64,000 bases of DNA from NCBI GenBank assembly GCA_028285035.1, contig JANQQF010000125.1, positions 1-64,000 on the forward strand, in the 5' to 3' direction. The position numbers and the translations under genes were made by a program. Positions 34,501-43,954 of this stretch are shown here, one piece after another. This DNA comes from Phycisphaerae bacterium (GTDB taxonomy: Bacteria; Chloroflexota; Anaerolineae; 4572-78; J111). The notes under the pieces are model-generated. The model worked only from the letters and a program-made list of their open reading frames with translations, was not told the DNA's origin and did no database searches. How positions within the stretch are numbered: position 1 is the stretch's first letter; the number at the start of each line of letters is the position of its first letter.

Positions 34501-34787
34501 ACGACCTAAACCCAAACATAGCCCATATTGCCTTTACCATATCAGATACTGGTATCGGAATGACCGAAGAACAGATGAAGCATGTGTTTGAGGCATTTAC
34601 CCAAGCCGATATTTCCACAACACGACGATATGGGGGCACAGGTTTAGGGTTAGCAATTTGTGCAAGCTACTGTCAGATGATGGGAGGTCATATCACGGTT
34701 GAAAGCGAATTTGGCGTAGGATCAACATTCCGATTCATACTGCCGGCGCAGTTAAACTTAGCTGAACCGGAGTATGAATTATCTTGA
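31503..34787 (+). CDS. Membrane sensor histidine kinase (six helices, Cache, HAMP, GAF)
   Basis: The product has 1094 residues. About six helices in residues 15-200 precede a further helix ([20 protein letters not shown]), an extracytoplasmic double-Cache-like domain (about 225-495, with a [18 protein letters not shown] stretch), a helix, HAMP ([20 protein letters not shown]), a coiled coil, GAF (about 655-800), HisKA ([19 protein letters not shown], His843) and HATPase ([20 protein letters not shown]). There is no receiver, so it must phosphorylate another protein; the two receiver genes that follow are obvious candidates. The ligand may be carried by the lipoprotein encoded just upstream. 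No ribosome-binding site precedes the ATG. Confidence 0.87.
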   Translation: MANLKESPRPTTEDLMVNALRATTVYFGVAVIAFFVELYLALQGLGWEMYVVTGIGAGLVCVTWISIKLIQQHRIRLGIRLIIIASLISVLTAPFLIIGLGLMLGLGTVLVVLTLSSQTLPFQEANRFLVTSLGVAIIAGAIDLWLDWFTLYQRLDVPLFQFAMAAFGSLMILIYGLLIIRQFNAYPLLTKLLVIFLCASLIPVGLLSLFNAQNTRTALINSANQALFAAASQSADTIDTFIETNLDNVRTEAQIPVFVRYLLLSPPQRFDSPEETEVTAILKALRQRDRLFISSYALLDTNGINVIDTVGSQINQDESSFDYYKIALRSGLPYVSPIQFAPSGQAYFYFSSPIRSNSRSGTVGVLRVRYSVAVLQQLIVHNNELAGPNSFAILLDENRIRLAHGQAPNLRFKSVMPLNSDVIQDLQANRRLPIQPESELATEIPDFEEGLNNLPESPFFTSSLMTSQGELNSVAADTLENQSWIVAFAQPQSIFLNPVQEQIRSILFLAIAISGIAIIFAYIIAQLLAAPLLHLTEVVTHFSEGHLAARSSIKTEDEVGILGRSFNKMAEQVSNLLNNLEERKTALENEVIVRKQAEADLAQHRDQLEVQVEQRTQELTNSYQQLQIEVQERQRIEEQIRQRNAYLAALHDTTLGLVSRLDLNELLEDIISRAGQLLETNHGFIYLQNDDNWLTLNVAMGVFAVNRGKSISKGEGLAGTVWEMEMPLTVDDYYAWPGRITTPQYNDIQTATAFPLKSGEQIRGVIGLAHLIDAQRAFQDDEIELLQQFAELASIALDNAQLYAAAQQEIVQHKLTQTALEKARDEAEEANRAKSAFLANITHELRTPLNAIIGYSEMLQEDATEFGYTNLTSDLQKIWLAGDHLLTIINDLLDLSKIEAGKMDLYLETFELTQLIEDLLPTIEPLIKKNKNDFKIHFDQNLGLMYSDPLKLRQILINLLSNAAKFTQGGKISLNVSHHFSLDTDQIENWLSGGIESFTNDLNPNIAHIAFTISDTGIGMTEEQMKHVFEAFTQADISTTRRYGGTGLGLAICASYCQMMGGHITVESEFGVGSTFRFILPAQLNLAEPEYELS

Positions 34788-34871
34788 AAATTTCTAACTT
34801 CTATGTTATAAAGGATAACTTTGGGATTATTGAATTTGTTAGGCAAATTCGGCCCGAATAAAACGCTAAAA

Positions 34872-35234
34872 ATGGCTAAAATTCTACTAATCGAAGATAA
34901 TGAAATGAACCGAGATATGCTATCCCGACGGTTATCACGACGCGGTTTTGAGGTCTTAATCGCAGTTGATGGCATTGAAGGTATTCGGTTTGCCCAATCA
35001 GAACAACCTAATCTAATCCTGATGGATATGAGCTTACCTGTATTGGATGGATGGGAGGCCACGCGACAAATAAAAGCAGACCCTGACACGGCCTCAATTC
35101 CAATTATTGCTTTAACGGCACACGCCATGGCAGGCGATCGAGAAAAAGCATTGGCCGCTGGATGTGACGATTATGACACAAAACCAGTTGAACTATCCCG
35201 GCTATTGGAAAAAATTAATCGTATTTTAGGATAA
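34872..35234 (+). CDS. Single-domain response regulator
   Basis: The product has 120 residues and is only a receiver: KILLIEDNEMNRDMLSRRL (acid pocket), LILMDMSLPVLDG (Asp52), IIALTAHAM and CDDYDTKPVEL (switch Lys). It has the DivK/Spo0F look of a phosphorelay intermediate. The start is uncertain. ATG at 34872 gives a standard receiver, while TTG at 34821 has the better site (AAGGAT at 34811-34816) and would add 17 residues. Its NEMNRDMLSRRL stretch is identical to that of the next gene's receiver, so the two are recent relatives. It lies 84 bases after the kinase. Confidence 0.85.
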   Translation: MAKILLIEDNEMNRDMLSRRLSRRGFEVLIAVDGIEGIRFAQSEQPNLILMDMSLPVLDGWEATRQIKADPDTASIPIIALTAHAMAGDREKALAAGCDDYDTKPVELSRLLEKINRILG

Positions 35235-35263
35235 TCTTAAGCAACGTTGATACAAACTTGGTC

Positions 35264-36577
35264 ATGATAAATCAAAAACCAGATGGGGTAACAATTGAAA
35301 ATTGGGGGCAAACACCTGTGGAGGTTCAGGAATTTATCCTGCAAACCCTGCAAAATCTTGCAACGGCATCACCATCGTCAACGCAAGACAGTAATCCGCT
35401 TCTATCGGCTGACACGCGTGCTGGTCATTTACTTGTTGTTGACGACAATGAAATGAACCGAGATATGCTATCTCGTCGCTTGGAACGACACGGCCATACC
35501 GTCAGTTTAGCTGTCAATGGCCGAGAAGCACTGGAAATGGTCGGGCAAGAGGCGTTTGATCTTGTTTTGCTAGACATTATGATGCCAGAAATGAATGGCT
35601 ATGAAGTGCTAGAACGCCTCAAACAAGATGATGAAACCGCGCATATCCCAGTTGTAATGATTAGCGCCGTTGATGAAATCGATAGTTTAGTACGATGTAT
35701 TAAGCTAGGCGCGGAAGACTATTTACCAAAACCGTTCAATCCAGTCTTGCTAAAAGCCCGGGTAGATGCTTCGTTAGAGAAAAAGTGGTTACGGGATCAT
35801 CAAGTTGCCTACCTACAACAACTTACTCACGACAATCAACGTAAATCAAATGAATTAGAACAAGCCCGCGAAATTCAGCGATCAATGCTCCCCACCACGC
35901 CACCATCTATGCCATACCTGGATATTGCAGCCCAGCAGGATACAGCCACGGAGGTTGGTGGAGACTATTACGATTTTTTCACACAGCCAGATGGAAGTCT
36001 CCGTATTGCCATTGGAGATGCAACCGGGCACGGAGTCGCCTCGGGCCTCATGGTTTCGATGACAAAAGCCTCTCTAATGAGTACGAATGAGACCGATTTG
36101 CCAGCATTAATTCAGAAGATTAATCATACATTGGCTGGGATTGATTTGGGGACGCAGCTCAATATGGCTTTGATGGTGCTAGAATTAGATCAAACAAGAG
36201 GCGATGTCGTTGATATAAAAGCGAGTGGTGGGGGAATGCCTCCTGCTTTTATCTGGCGGGCCAATGGTACGACTGAGGAGTATCTAATTAGTGGGTTCCC
36301 CCTGGGCATTATCCCTGATATCTCCTACAGTCAGGTTGAATTTGAGCTGTATTCTGGGGATACGATGTTACTAGCCTCTGATGGCTTATCTGAGCGATTT
36401 AACGATCATCAACAATTTTTGGGCTTTGACCGTCTTACAACTGACTTGCAGAACATTGACCCATCAAAAGCGACGGCTGACGAAATTTTGCGACAGGCAG
36501 CAGCCATCAGCGATGATTGGGGCCAAAATCATCCCCTCCACGATGATATCACCTTGGTCGTGGTCAAAGTGTTATAA
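35264..36577 (+). CDS. Receiver-PP2C (RsbU/SpoIIE-type) phosphatase
   Basis: The product has 437 residues. A 45-residue leader precedes a receiver (LLVVDDNEMNRDMLSRRLER, LVLLDIMMPEMNG, YLPKPFNPVLL), a coiled linker ending EQAREIQRSMLPTTPP, and a metal-dependent Ser phosphatase (TEVGGDYYDFF, IGDATGHGVASGLM, LASDGLSERF, HDDITLVVVKVL). Such proteins dephosphorylate anti-anti-sigma (STAS) partners when the receiver is phosphorylated, and so switch a sigma factor or another target. No STAS or anti-sigma gene is present in the window. It is the likely output of the cluster. ATG at 35264 has no clear binding site; TTG at 35258 is two codons upstream. Its end overlaps the convergent gene by 14 bases. 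Confidence 0.88.
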   Translation: MINQKPDGVTIENWGQTPVEVQEFILQTLQNLATASPSSTQDSNPLLSADTRAGHLLVVDDNEMNRDMLSRRLERHGHTVSLAVNGREALEMVGQEAFDLVLLDIMMPEMNGYEVLERLKQDDETAHIPVVMISAVDEIDSLVRCIKLGAEDYLPKPFNPVLLKARVDASLEKKWLRDHQVAYLQQLTHDNQRKSNELEQAREIQRSMLPTTPPSMPYLDIAAQQDTATEVGGDYYDFFTQPDGSLRIAIGDATGHGVASGLMVSMTKASLMSTNETDLPALIQKINHTLAGIDLGTQLNMALMVLELDQTRGDVVDIKASGGGMPPAFIWRANGTTEEYLISGFPLGIIPDISYSQVEFELYSGDTMLLASDGLSERFNDHQQFLGFDRLTTDLQNIDPSKATADEILRQAAAISDDWGQNHPLHDDITLVVVKVL

Positions 36578-37376
36578 CCTCTAGATCTCTAATCTCCATC
36601 CATTGCGTTTCTTCGTGATTAATTAGTCCGTATCCAAATTTTCCCCACGGCGTCATGACCATATATTGGTTATCCAACCAAATGACCAATCCCAAGGGGC
36701 CTCTCGGGGCCGTTTGACAATCTAAGACAACAACATCATCGACCTTGAAGGTCGCGGTTCCGGGATACCATTCCAATTGGTAGGTATGCCATTCCGTCAT
36801 TTCAACATCATCCAACAGATGCTCACTCACTTGAATGGCACGCTGACCTATCGGCCAACAGGTGTTATACAGCCAAGGGACATTCATAAGTGGAACTGCC
36901 AAGGGGGCGGTGGGGAGTAAGGCAAAAAATGGCCACCGAAGGGCGTCAAGGGTGCCGGCTTTCCAGCCAGGGCCAGGTACGTCAGATGCTAATTTCATAT
37001 TTGAAGGCGCAGAACTGTAGAAAAACCAGATGACCCGAGGCAAGGTGGGCCGTCTAGCCCCTGTCATCATAAACGGATCGTTCCAAAAGCCGAACCCGGC
37101 TGTACCACTCAGCTCTCCCACAGAATGCGAGAACCGAGCCTTAACAATCATTCGGACAGGTGGCTTCCACAAAAAATCGGATCGGGGCAGGGTCTGATAA
37201 TCATCGATTTGAGCATCCGTGTATTGATCAGAGCGGGTATCTGTGTTGATGAATCGTAGGGTTTCCCCCGTCATCTCCACGCGACCTGAGCCGCGAATAA
37301 ATGTTCTTAGTGTGTTGGGTAGTGTAGTCTCTGATGAAAAATTATTTAATTTTAGAATAGGTTTGGTCTGCTTCAA
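36564..37376 (-). CDS. Concanavalin-like (GH16/LamG-type) fold protein
   Basis: This gene encodes 270 residues with the beta-sandwich pattern of family-16-like or LamG proteins: MIVKARFSHSVGELSGTAGF, FGFWNDPFM, EWHTYQLEWYPGTATFKVDD and GPLGLVIWLDNQY. The catalytic ExDxxE of GH16 is not present, so it may bind and not cleave a glycan. No signal peptide is visible. A TTG at 37376 is chosen because GAGGAT lies 7 bases upstream; a TTG at 37391 directly abuts the stop of the acylphosphatase gene. Both genes are surely on one transcript. Confidence 0.65.
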   Translation of the reverse strand: MKQTKPILKLNNFSSETTLPNTLRTFIRGSGRVEMTGETLRFINTDTRSDQYTDAQIDDYQTLPRSDFLWKPPVRMIVKARFSHSVGELSGTAGFGFWNDPFMMTGARRPTLPRVIWFFYSSAPSNMKLASDVPGPGWKAGTLDALRWPFFALLPTAPLAVPLMNVPWLYNTCWPIGQRAIQVSEHLLDDVEMTEWHTYQLEWYPGTATFKVDDVVVLDCQTAPRGPLGLVIWLDNQYMVMTPWGKFGYGLINHEETQWMEIRDLEVITL

Positions 37377-37391
37377 GTTGATGATCCTCAA

Positions 37392-37685
37392 TCAATATCT
37401 AACTTTGAAGGTCTTATCCCGATAAGTGGGTGTTTCCTGCTTAACCGAAACATCAGTCACCTGAGCCGGGGGTTCACCCTGATGACACCATTGGACAACC
37501 TGCTTAACTGCCTCAGCCTCGCCTTCAAAAACAGCCTCAACCCGCCCATCCCACAAATTTCGGACCCACCCGGTTAAGCCAAGTTTAGTCGCCTGACGTT
37601 GGGTAAACCAGCGAAAACTAACCCCTTGCACTCGCCCTGAAATAAACACGTGTACCCGAATTGTGTTATCTGCTTCATCAGCCAT
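37392..37685 (-). CDS. acyP: Acylphosphatase
   Basis: The product has 97 residues, the usual size. The phosphate loop [20 protein letters not shown] with its catalytic arginine, and [20 protein letters not shown] with the catalytic asparagine, are both intact. It hydrolyses acyl phosphates such as 1,3-bisphosphoglycerate and carbamoyl phosphate in the cytoplasm. The neighbouring divergent gene is enolase, which fits a link to glycolysis. A GGGGAAAGAG stretch precedes the ATG. The next gene (concanavalin-like protein) begins within bases of its stop. Confidence 0.92.
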   Translation of the reverse strand: MADEADNTIRVHVFISGRVQGVSFRWFTQRQATKLGLTGWVRNLWDGRVEAVFEGEAEAVKQVVQWCHQGEPPAQVTDVSVKQETPTYRDKTFKVRY

Positions 37686-37769
37686 CTCTTTCCCCGATCC
37701 AAAAAATAGTCTTGGAACTTATTATGCCCCGATTGCGAATATCTGAGAAACATAACGTTCTCAATCAAG

Positions 37770-37798
37770 TTGCCGATCCAGCCTGTTCCGTGTAAGAT
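37770..37798 (+). promoter_or_regulatory. Promoter TTGCCG-N17-TAAGAT for enolase
   Basis: TTGCCG (37770-37775) and TAAGAT (37793-37798) are 17 bases apart. Transcription would begin near 37805 and give an 85-base leader before the enolase ATG. Confidence 0.5.
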
Positions 37799-37830
37799 AG
37801 GAAAGATTTCAATTAACCGCCCAACGATGA

Positions 37831-39180
<1,350 letters not shown>

Positions 39181-39194
39181 TCAAAATTAAAGTA

Positions 39195-39243
39195 TTTATC
39201 ACTGATCACTTACTGGATAGATTTTTAAGTGGTCAGTGATAAA
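39195..39243. repeat. 18-bp hairpin word repeat after enolase
   Basis: TTTATCACTGATCACTTA (39195-39212) and TAAGTGGTCAGTGATAAA (39226-39243) are inverted copies with one mismatch and a 13-base loop. It starts 15 bases after the enolase stop. The core ATCACTGATCACTTA is again a word-like tandem (ATCACTG-ATCACT). There is no T-run, so it may stabilise or process the 3' end without acting as a standard terminator. Confidence 0.7.
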
Positions 39244-39287
39244 TCAAAATTGCCTTTTAGGCGCAGATGTTTACTCTGCACAGAATC

Positions 39288-39316
39288 TTGGCGTCCCCTC
39301 AGACTACTTGTATAAT
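39288..39316 (+). promoter_or_regulatory. Promoter TTGGCG-N17-TATAAT for amylomaltase
   Basis: TTGGCG (39288-39293) and a consensus TATAAT (39311-39316) are 17 bases apart. Transcription would start near 39323, about 30 bases before the amylomaltase ATG. Confidence 0.72.
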
Positions 39317-39354
39317 CTGCGATTGAATTTATCCAAAGTATGGAGCATTTTCTT

Positions 39355-40929
39355 ATGGACTTCTCCCGCGCAAGCGGCATTTTGCTACACCCTACCTCAT
39401 TTCCTGGCCCACATGGGATCGGTGATTTAGGCAATGCAGCATATGACTTTATTGATTTTCTAATTGAAGCCAAACAATCACTTTGGCAGGTACTACCGTT
39501 AGGGCCTACAGGATACGGTGACTCGCCCTACGCCTCATTCTCATCCTTCGCCGGAAATCCCCTACTCATCAGCCTGGATCGCTTAGTAGAAGCTGGTGAT
39601 TTGTCTCACAGTGATTTAGCGGATGTTCCTCAATTTCCAGTTGATGAAATTGATTTTGGCTGGGTTATCTATTGGAAAATACCTCTTTTACAAAAAGCGG
39701 CCCGTAATTTTTTGACCGATGCTGAAGCGCACCGCAAACGAGCATTTGAAACATTTTGCGAGGAAAAAGCTCGATGGCTTGATGATTATGCGCTCTTTAT
39801 GGCCGTCAAAGCCGATTTTGATACCAAAGCCAAAGCTGAAGATGTATTTGGTGCCATGTGGAGCAACTACTGGGATAAAGATATCGCGCTGCGTCAAACA
39901 CGCGCCATCAATCGCTGGGAAAAAGAAAAAGCAGAAGACATTGAGATTCAAAAGGTGTGGCAATTTTACTTTTACCAGCAATGGTCAGCCGTTCGTCGCT
40001 ACGCGAATGAAAATGGCATAAAAATCGTTGGAGACATTCCAATTTTTGTTGCCCCTGATAGTGTTGACGTTTGGGCCAATCGAGAGTTATTTCATTTAGA
40101 TGATCAAGGCCAACCGACAGTCGTGGCTGGGGTTCCGCCCGACTATTTTAGCGAAAATGGTCAGTTATGGGGCAATCCTCTGTATCATTGGATTGTAATG
40201 GCGGGACAAGATTATCGGTGGTGGATTGAACGAATTCAGGCCACCCTTGATCTGGTTGATATTATTCGGATTGATCACTTCCGTGGGTTTGAAGCCTATT
40301 GGGAAATCCCGGCAGGAGAAACCACGGCCATTAATGGTCGCTGGGTTAAAGCTCCTGGCAAAGAACTATTTAAGGCCATCCAAAATGAGTTGGGGCAACT
40401 ACCTATCCTAGCTGAAGATTTGGGTGTAATCACTGAAGAGGTTCAAGCGTTGCGAGACACATTCAATTTTCCCGGAATGAAGGTATTACAGTTTGCCTTC
40501 GACGCAAAAGAAGCGGGTGAATTGAATGCAACAAATGCCTTTCTGCCTCACAATCACGAGCCAAATGCCGTGGTTTACACGGGCACGCATGACAATGACA
40601 CCACCCTTGGCTGGTATCAACAACGTAGCGACGAAGAACGGGATCTAATCCGTCGATATTTAGCGCGACCCGATGACGATATCGCCTGGGATTTTATTCG
40701 CCTCGCAATGGCCTCCGTGGCTCGATATGCGATCATTCCAATGCAAGATACGTTAAGTTTAAGCTCAGATGCTCGGATGAATACACCGTCTACGCTTGGC
40801 GGGAATTGGGTTTGGCGGTATCGTACCGAAGCTCTAAATCCCTGGGTATCAAGCCGTCTGCGTGAACTCGTTGATCTTTATGCGCGTGATCCCAAATTAT
40901 GGGCAGCTTCAAAATCGAAGCGCGAGTAA
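39355..40929 (+). CDS. malQ: 4-alpha-glucanotransferase (amylomaltase)
   Basis: The product has 524 residues and is a GH77 enzyme. It moves alpha-1,4-glucan segments between chains in glycogen and maltodextrin metabolism. Family landmarks are SGILLHPTSFPGPHGIGDLG at the start, PTGYGDSPYAS, IVGDIPIFVAPDSVDVWA, the nucleophile region DIIRIDHFRGFEAYWEIP, the acid region LAEDLGVIT, and YTGTHDNDTTLGW. ATG at 39355 follows GGAG by 9 bases and gives the usual N-terminus; the ATG at 39340 is an alternative. It is transcribed alone from its own promoter. Confidence 0.95.
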   Translation: MDFSRASGILLHPTSFPGPHGIGDLGNAAYDFIDFLIEAKQSLWQVLPLGPTGYGDSPYASFSSFAGNPLLISLDRLVEAGDLSHSDLADVPQFPVDEIDFGWVIYWKIPLLQKAARNFLTDAEAHRKRAFETFCEEKARWLDDYALFMAVKADFDTKAKAEDVFGAMWSNYWDKDIALRQTRAINRWEKEKAEDIEIQKVWQFYFYQQWSAVRRYANENGIKIVGDIPIFVAPDSVDVWANRELFHLDDQGQPTVVAGVPPDYFSENGQLWGNPLYHWIVMAGQDYRWWIERIQATLDLVDIIRIDHFRGFEAYWEIPAGETTAINGRWVKAPGKELFKAIQNELGQLPILAEDLGVITEEVQALRDTFNFPGMKVLQFAFDAKEAGELNATNAFLPHNHEPNAVVYTGTHDNDTTLGWYQQRSDEERDLIRRYLARPDDDIAWDFIRLAMASVARYAIIPMQDTLSLSSDARMNTPSTLGGNWVWRYRTEALNPWVSSRLRELVDLYARDPKLWAASKSKRE

Positions 40930-40930
40930 A

Positions 40931-40949
40931 AGGCGTTTGTAAAACGCTT
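40931..40949. terminator. Short hairpin between convergent genes
   Basis: AGGCGTTT (40931-40938) can pair with AAACGCTT (40942-40949), with one G-T pair and a 3-base loop, directly after the amylomaltase stop and across the end of the convergent gene. It may serve both directions weakly. Confidence 0.4.
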
Positions 40950-41727
40950 AACTTTCATCACCGTTGATTAATCGCAATACCTCAGGTAACAATGTCTTTG
41001 TTGTTGCCATTAGCTCATTGGCATAAATCGTTGGGTTGCCTTGCCAATCGCCACAATAGCCTCCTGCCTCTTGGATAATGGGCACAAACGGAGAGCAATC
41101 CCAAACATTCATGATCGGATCGACCATCAATTCAGCGCGCCCCGTAGCAACCAACAGATAACCATAAGCATCGCTCCAACCAGCCCGGAAGCCAGCCGCT
41201 TTCTGCAATCGCTCCCAAGCTTCAGCTCGACCATAAATCTCAAAATTACCGACGTCGCCATGGGCAACGACCCCATCCTTCAAGTAGGTAACATCTGAAA
41301 CTCTGGCTCGACGATTATTCCACCAACACCCTTCACCCGTCGCGGCAGCAACCATCTCGCCCATCGCTGGATAGTTCGCCACACCAACCTGGGGCACCCC
41401 ATCGATTTCCAAGCCGATCAATACCCCATAGAGCGGCACGCCACGCACAAAGGCGCGTGTCCCATCAATTGGGTCAATAATCCAACGATGGCTTTTGCCC
41501 TCGGCCCCTTCGGCGCCATACTCTTCACCAACAATGGCGTGATCGGGGTATTTTTGCTCAATCAAGCTTCGAATCAACCGTTCCGCCCCTTGATCGGCCA
41601 CAGTTACAGGGGAGTCGTCTCCCTTAAAATCGGGGCGTACACCCGTTTGAAAATAGCCCAAGGTCAGTTGACCTGCCTGCCAAGCCATATCAACGGCAAA
41701 ATCAAGATATTCACGTAATTCAGTCAT
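40948..41727 (-). CDS. Inositol-monophosphatase-family phosphatase (HisN-like)
   Basis: The product has 259 residues. The magnesium-site motifs are intact: VGEEYGAEG (Glu), HRWIIDPIDGTRAFVRGVP (Asp-Pro-Ile-Asp-Gly-Thr) and NVWDCSPFVPIIQEAGGYCG (Trp-Asp). Substrates in the family include inositol phosphate, histidinol phosphate and PAP. The RAFVRGVPLYGVLIGLEIDG stretch resembles HisN-type histidinol-phosphate phosphatases, but no his gene is near. ATG at 41727 has GGAG 5 bases upstream; a TTG at 41748 lies in the hairpin and is rejected. An 11-bp hairpin precedes the ribosome-binding site. Confidence 0.85.
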   Translation of the reverse strand: MTELREYLDFAVDMAWQAGQLTLGYFQTGVRPDFKGDDSPVTVADQGAERLIRSLIEQKYPDHAIVGEEYGAEGAEGKSHRWIIDPIDGTRAFVRGVPLYGVLIGLEIDGVPQVGVANYPAMGEMVAAATGEGCWWNNRRARVSDVTYLKDGVVAHGDVGNFEIYGRAEAWERLQKAAGFRAGWSDAYGYLLVATGRAELMVDPIMNVWDCSPFVPIIQEAGGYCGDWQGNPTIYANELMATTKTLLPEVLRLINGDES

Positions 41728-41743
41728 TTTTGCTCCAAAATAT

Positions 41744-41777
41744 AACAAGGTAGCTTGTTAATGTCTGCTACCTTGTT
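41744..41777. repeat. 11-bp hairpin upstream of a start codon
   Basis: AACAAGGTAGC (41744-41754) and GCTACCTTGTT (41767-41777) are exact inverted copies with a 12-base loop. They lie just 5' of the GGAG site of the inositol-monophosphatase-like gene, so the hairpin would be in its leader or promoter. The words CAAGGT and CTACC also occur in the repeat at 17902-17977. Confidence 0.65.
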
Positions 41778-41828
41778 GATTCGTCAGTTATTTTATTCTC
41801 ATTCTTAGGAATGTCCATTCATCATACG

Positions 41829-42050
41829 TTAGAATGGATAAACACCATATTTTTCGTTGGCTGCGTGTTGATCAGCCGCCCACTCTTGCAGATAAGCTTC
41901 AGCCTGAGATTTAGCCAAGGCTTCGGCTTCATCTTTACTGGCAGCTTTTACAGTCATTTCCCATTCCTGTCCATTGGAGTCAAAGAAGGCGTGCGCGATA
42001 TATTCGCCAGCGACTTCGATATCATTTACCTCAATTTCCACAAGTTCCAT
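41829..42050 (-). CDS. Small acidic hypothetical protein
   Basis: This gene encodes 73 residues. The first half is beta-rich (VEIEVNDIEVAGEYIAHAFF, EWEMTVKAAS) and the second half is an Ala/Glu-rich helix (DEAEALAKSQAEAYLQEWAA). No family is recognised and no membrane segment or signal is seen. GGAG lies about 10 bases before the ATG. It lies 50 bases after the gamma-glutamyltransferase gene and 100 before the inositol-monophosphatase-like gene on the same strand, so it may share their transcript. Confidence 0.6.
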   Translation of the reverse strand: MELVEIEVNDIEVAGEYIAHAFFDSNGQEWEMTVKAASKDEAEALAKSQAEAYLQEWAADQHAANEKYGVYPF

Positions 42051-42100
42051 GTCGTTAAATCTCCTATGACACTAAAATAATTCACCCAATGATTATGTCA

Positions 42101-43714
42101 TCATACGACAGATGAAGCACCACCTCGGCGCGCATCCCCAACGGCTTGCCACGCCCCGTCTTGCTTGGCTACGACGTGTGCCCCACCAAAAAACATATTT
42201 CGTTCAGGCCAGCGATTAACATCATAGCCTGTTGTCTCTAAATGATCAGCCACCTTCGCTTCAATCCCCCCCTCAAGCTGCAAGACATTTTCTTCAAAAT
42301 GAATGCGCGGGGCACTCACTGCCCGATCAAGTGGGTTGTTAAAATCGACAAAATTACTGATCGTTTGCAAAATGGCTGACCGCAATCGGTTACTGCCACC
42401 GCTACCAAGTCCCATTAGCGGCTCATCCTGATGCAAAACGATGGCGGGACTCATCATCGTCGAGAGTCGCTGACCAGGAGGCAGTTTATGAAAGCCATTG
42501 GGGTGTAAATCCATCTCACCGAGCATGTTGTTCAACACAACCCCAGTATCTCCAACAACATACCCTGCACTTTCACCCGATGATACTGTCAACGACACCA
42601 CACGACCTTGCTCATCCGCCACACTGATATGGGTTGTACTGGATGGGCCTGTCGGCAATTTTACGTCCGGCGTGGCCATCTGCCCAGCTAAGGTAGCCTG
42701 TAATCGCTGACGATAATGAGTAATTTGGCGTGCGTTCAGCAAGGTGTCCGCCCGTCGGTTGGCTTGAGCCGCTTGTTCCGGCCCAAGGCCATTCTCGCTT
42801 TGTAGCCACTCGGCGCGGGCTACGTTTGTTAGGCGCATCACTTCTGCCAAAATCTGAATGTGTTGCTCACTATTATGGCTCATCTCTGGTAAAGAACAAT
42901 CAGCCAACAATTCTAGGGCAAAAGCAATTAATGGACCACCATCTGAGGCGAGGGGTGGCAGTAGGATCGTGTAATCCCGATAATTGATCTTGAGCGGCTC
43001 ACTCGACCACACCTGATAAGTTGCCAAATCAGTTTCAGTAACCAGACCCCCGTTTTGCTGTTGATCTTTCACAATCTGCTGAGCAATATCGCCAGTGTAA
43101 AAAAGATCAGGCCCTTGCTCAGCTAATGCTTCTAAGGTGCGTGCTAAATCCGAAAAATAGAGCCGATCACCCGCTTGAATAAAACGCCCATTTGGGACGT
43201 AAATGGCAGAGATTGAGGGGGTATCGGTGAAGATAGATATCAGTAGATTGGTAATATACCCTTGCTCGGGTGTTAGAAATACACCATCGCGGGCAAACTC
43301 AATTGCTGGAGAAAGAATAGTGTGTAGGGGCAGCGTTCCTGAGGCAGCAAGCATTTGACACAACCCTGCCACCGCACCAGGTACAGCCACACTACCCCGG
43401 CCAATATAGAATGGTTGTTGAGCTGAACCAAAATCAACAAGAATTTCTCGAAAATCTAAGGGGGTGGAGGTTATAGGACGATCAGCGGATAATCCCGGCA
43501 TTGTGCTGAAGAAGTCGTAAACGGTGGCCTGTTTTGTGCCCACATCATAAATCTGAGCAATACCACCCGCGCCAATATTGACCAGGGCAGACTCAACAAT
43601 AAATGAGGCAAACGCCGCAGCAACGGCTGCATCAACAGCATTTCCTCCCTGCTGAAACATCCTTGTCGCAGCTTCTACGGTTTGTGGATGACCTGCTGCA
43701 ACAACGCCTTGCAC
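42101..43714 (-). CDS. Gamma-glutamyltransferase family protein
   Basis: The product has 537 residues and belongs to the Ntn-hydrolase family that transfers or hydrolyses gamma-glutamyl groups of glutathione-like compounds. MQGVVAAGHPQTVEAATRMF and GGNAVDAAVAAAFA are typical of the N-terminus, the autocleavage threonine is in GPSSTTHISVAD, and LGSGGSNRLRSAILQT is the substrate-binding glycine pair region. It starts at a GTG with no signal peptide, while many bacterial relatives are periplasmic. It is therefore probably cytoplasmic, or the true start is uncertain. It could also be an acylase or hydrolase of the same fold acting on another amide. Confidence 0.85.
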   Translation of the reverse strand: MQGVVAAGHPQTVEAATRMFQQGGNAVDAAVAAAFASFIVESALVNIGAGGIAQIYDVGTKQATVYDFFSTMPGLSADRPITSTPLDFREILVDFGSAQQPFYIGRGSVAVPGAVAGLCQMLAASGTLPLHTILSPAIEFARDGVFLTPEQGYITNLLISIFTDTPSISAIYVPNGRFIQAGDRLYFSDLARTLEALAEQGPDLFYTGDIAQQIVKDQQQNGGLVTETDLATYQVWSSEPLKINYRDYTILLPPLASDGGPLIAFALELLADCSLPEMSHNSEQHIQILAEVMRLTNVARAEWLQSENGLGPEQAAQANRRADTLLNARQITHYRQRLQATLAGQMATPDVKLPTGPSSTTHISVADEQGRVVSLTVSSGESAGYVVGDTGVVLNNMLGEMDLHPNGFHKLPPGQRLSTMMSPAIVLHQDEPLMGLGSGGSNRLRSAILQTISNFVDFNNPLDRAVSAPRIHFEENVLQLEGGIEAKVADHLETTGYDVNRWPERNMFFGGAHVVAKQDGAWQAVGDARRGGASSVV

Positions 43715-43849
43715 AGTTCACAATCCTGTTACGAGTATGATGGCGAGCATTTTAACATATCTTGGCAGAGGGGGCAATGAGGATAAGAGGTTGGGGAAGC
43801 GGGTAAAATATCCAAACAATACAAATAAATTCTAATAAATCTCTAATGT

Positions 43850-43872
43850 TTTGTTAGCATTTCTCTAACAAA
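43850..43872 (+). promoter_or_regulatory. Inverted repeat upstream of hsp20 promoter
   Basis: TTTGTTAG (43850-43857) and CTAACAAA (43865-43872) are exact inverted copies with 7 bases between. The repeat ends 2 bases before the -35 box. TTCTAATAAATCTCTAATG at 43830-43848 adds two related CTAATA-type half-sites. A near-identical repeat lies downstream at 44949-44972. It is not the CIRCE sequence, but the geometry (7-base arms, 9-base centre) is similar. Confidence 0.55.
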
Positions 43873-43874
43873 CC

Positions 43875-43903
43875 TTGTCTAAAATAACGGACGAAAATAA
43901 AAA
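43875..43903 (+). promoter_or_regulatory. Promoter TTGTCT-N17-TAAAAA for the hsp20 pair
   Basis: TTGTCT (43875-43880) and TAAAAA (43898-43903) are 17 bases apart. Transcription would begin near 43910 and give a 45-base leader before the first hsp20 start. The inverted repeat sits immediately upstream, a position that suits an activator. Confidence 0.55.
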
Positions 43904-43954
43904 TAGCCTCAATCAAGAGGCAAACACACCACACAACAATAGGAGGTTGTTACA

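Noticed and set aside
36580..36602. TCTCTAATCTCC word near 36590 as another member of the repeat family
   Set aside because: It lies within the coding end of the concanavalin-like gene, has no inverted partner, and is short enough for chance.
36564..37376. Calling the concanavalin-like protein an active GH16 glycosidase
   Set aside because: The catalytic ExDxxE motif is not found.
43850..43872. CIRCE element for HrcA
   Set aside because: The arms are TTTGTTA/TAACAAA and not TTAGCACTC/GAGTGCTAA; only the geometry is similar.
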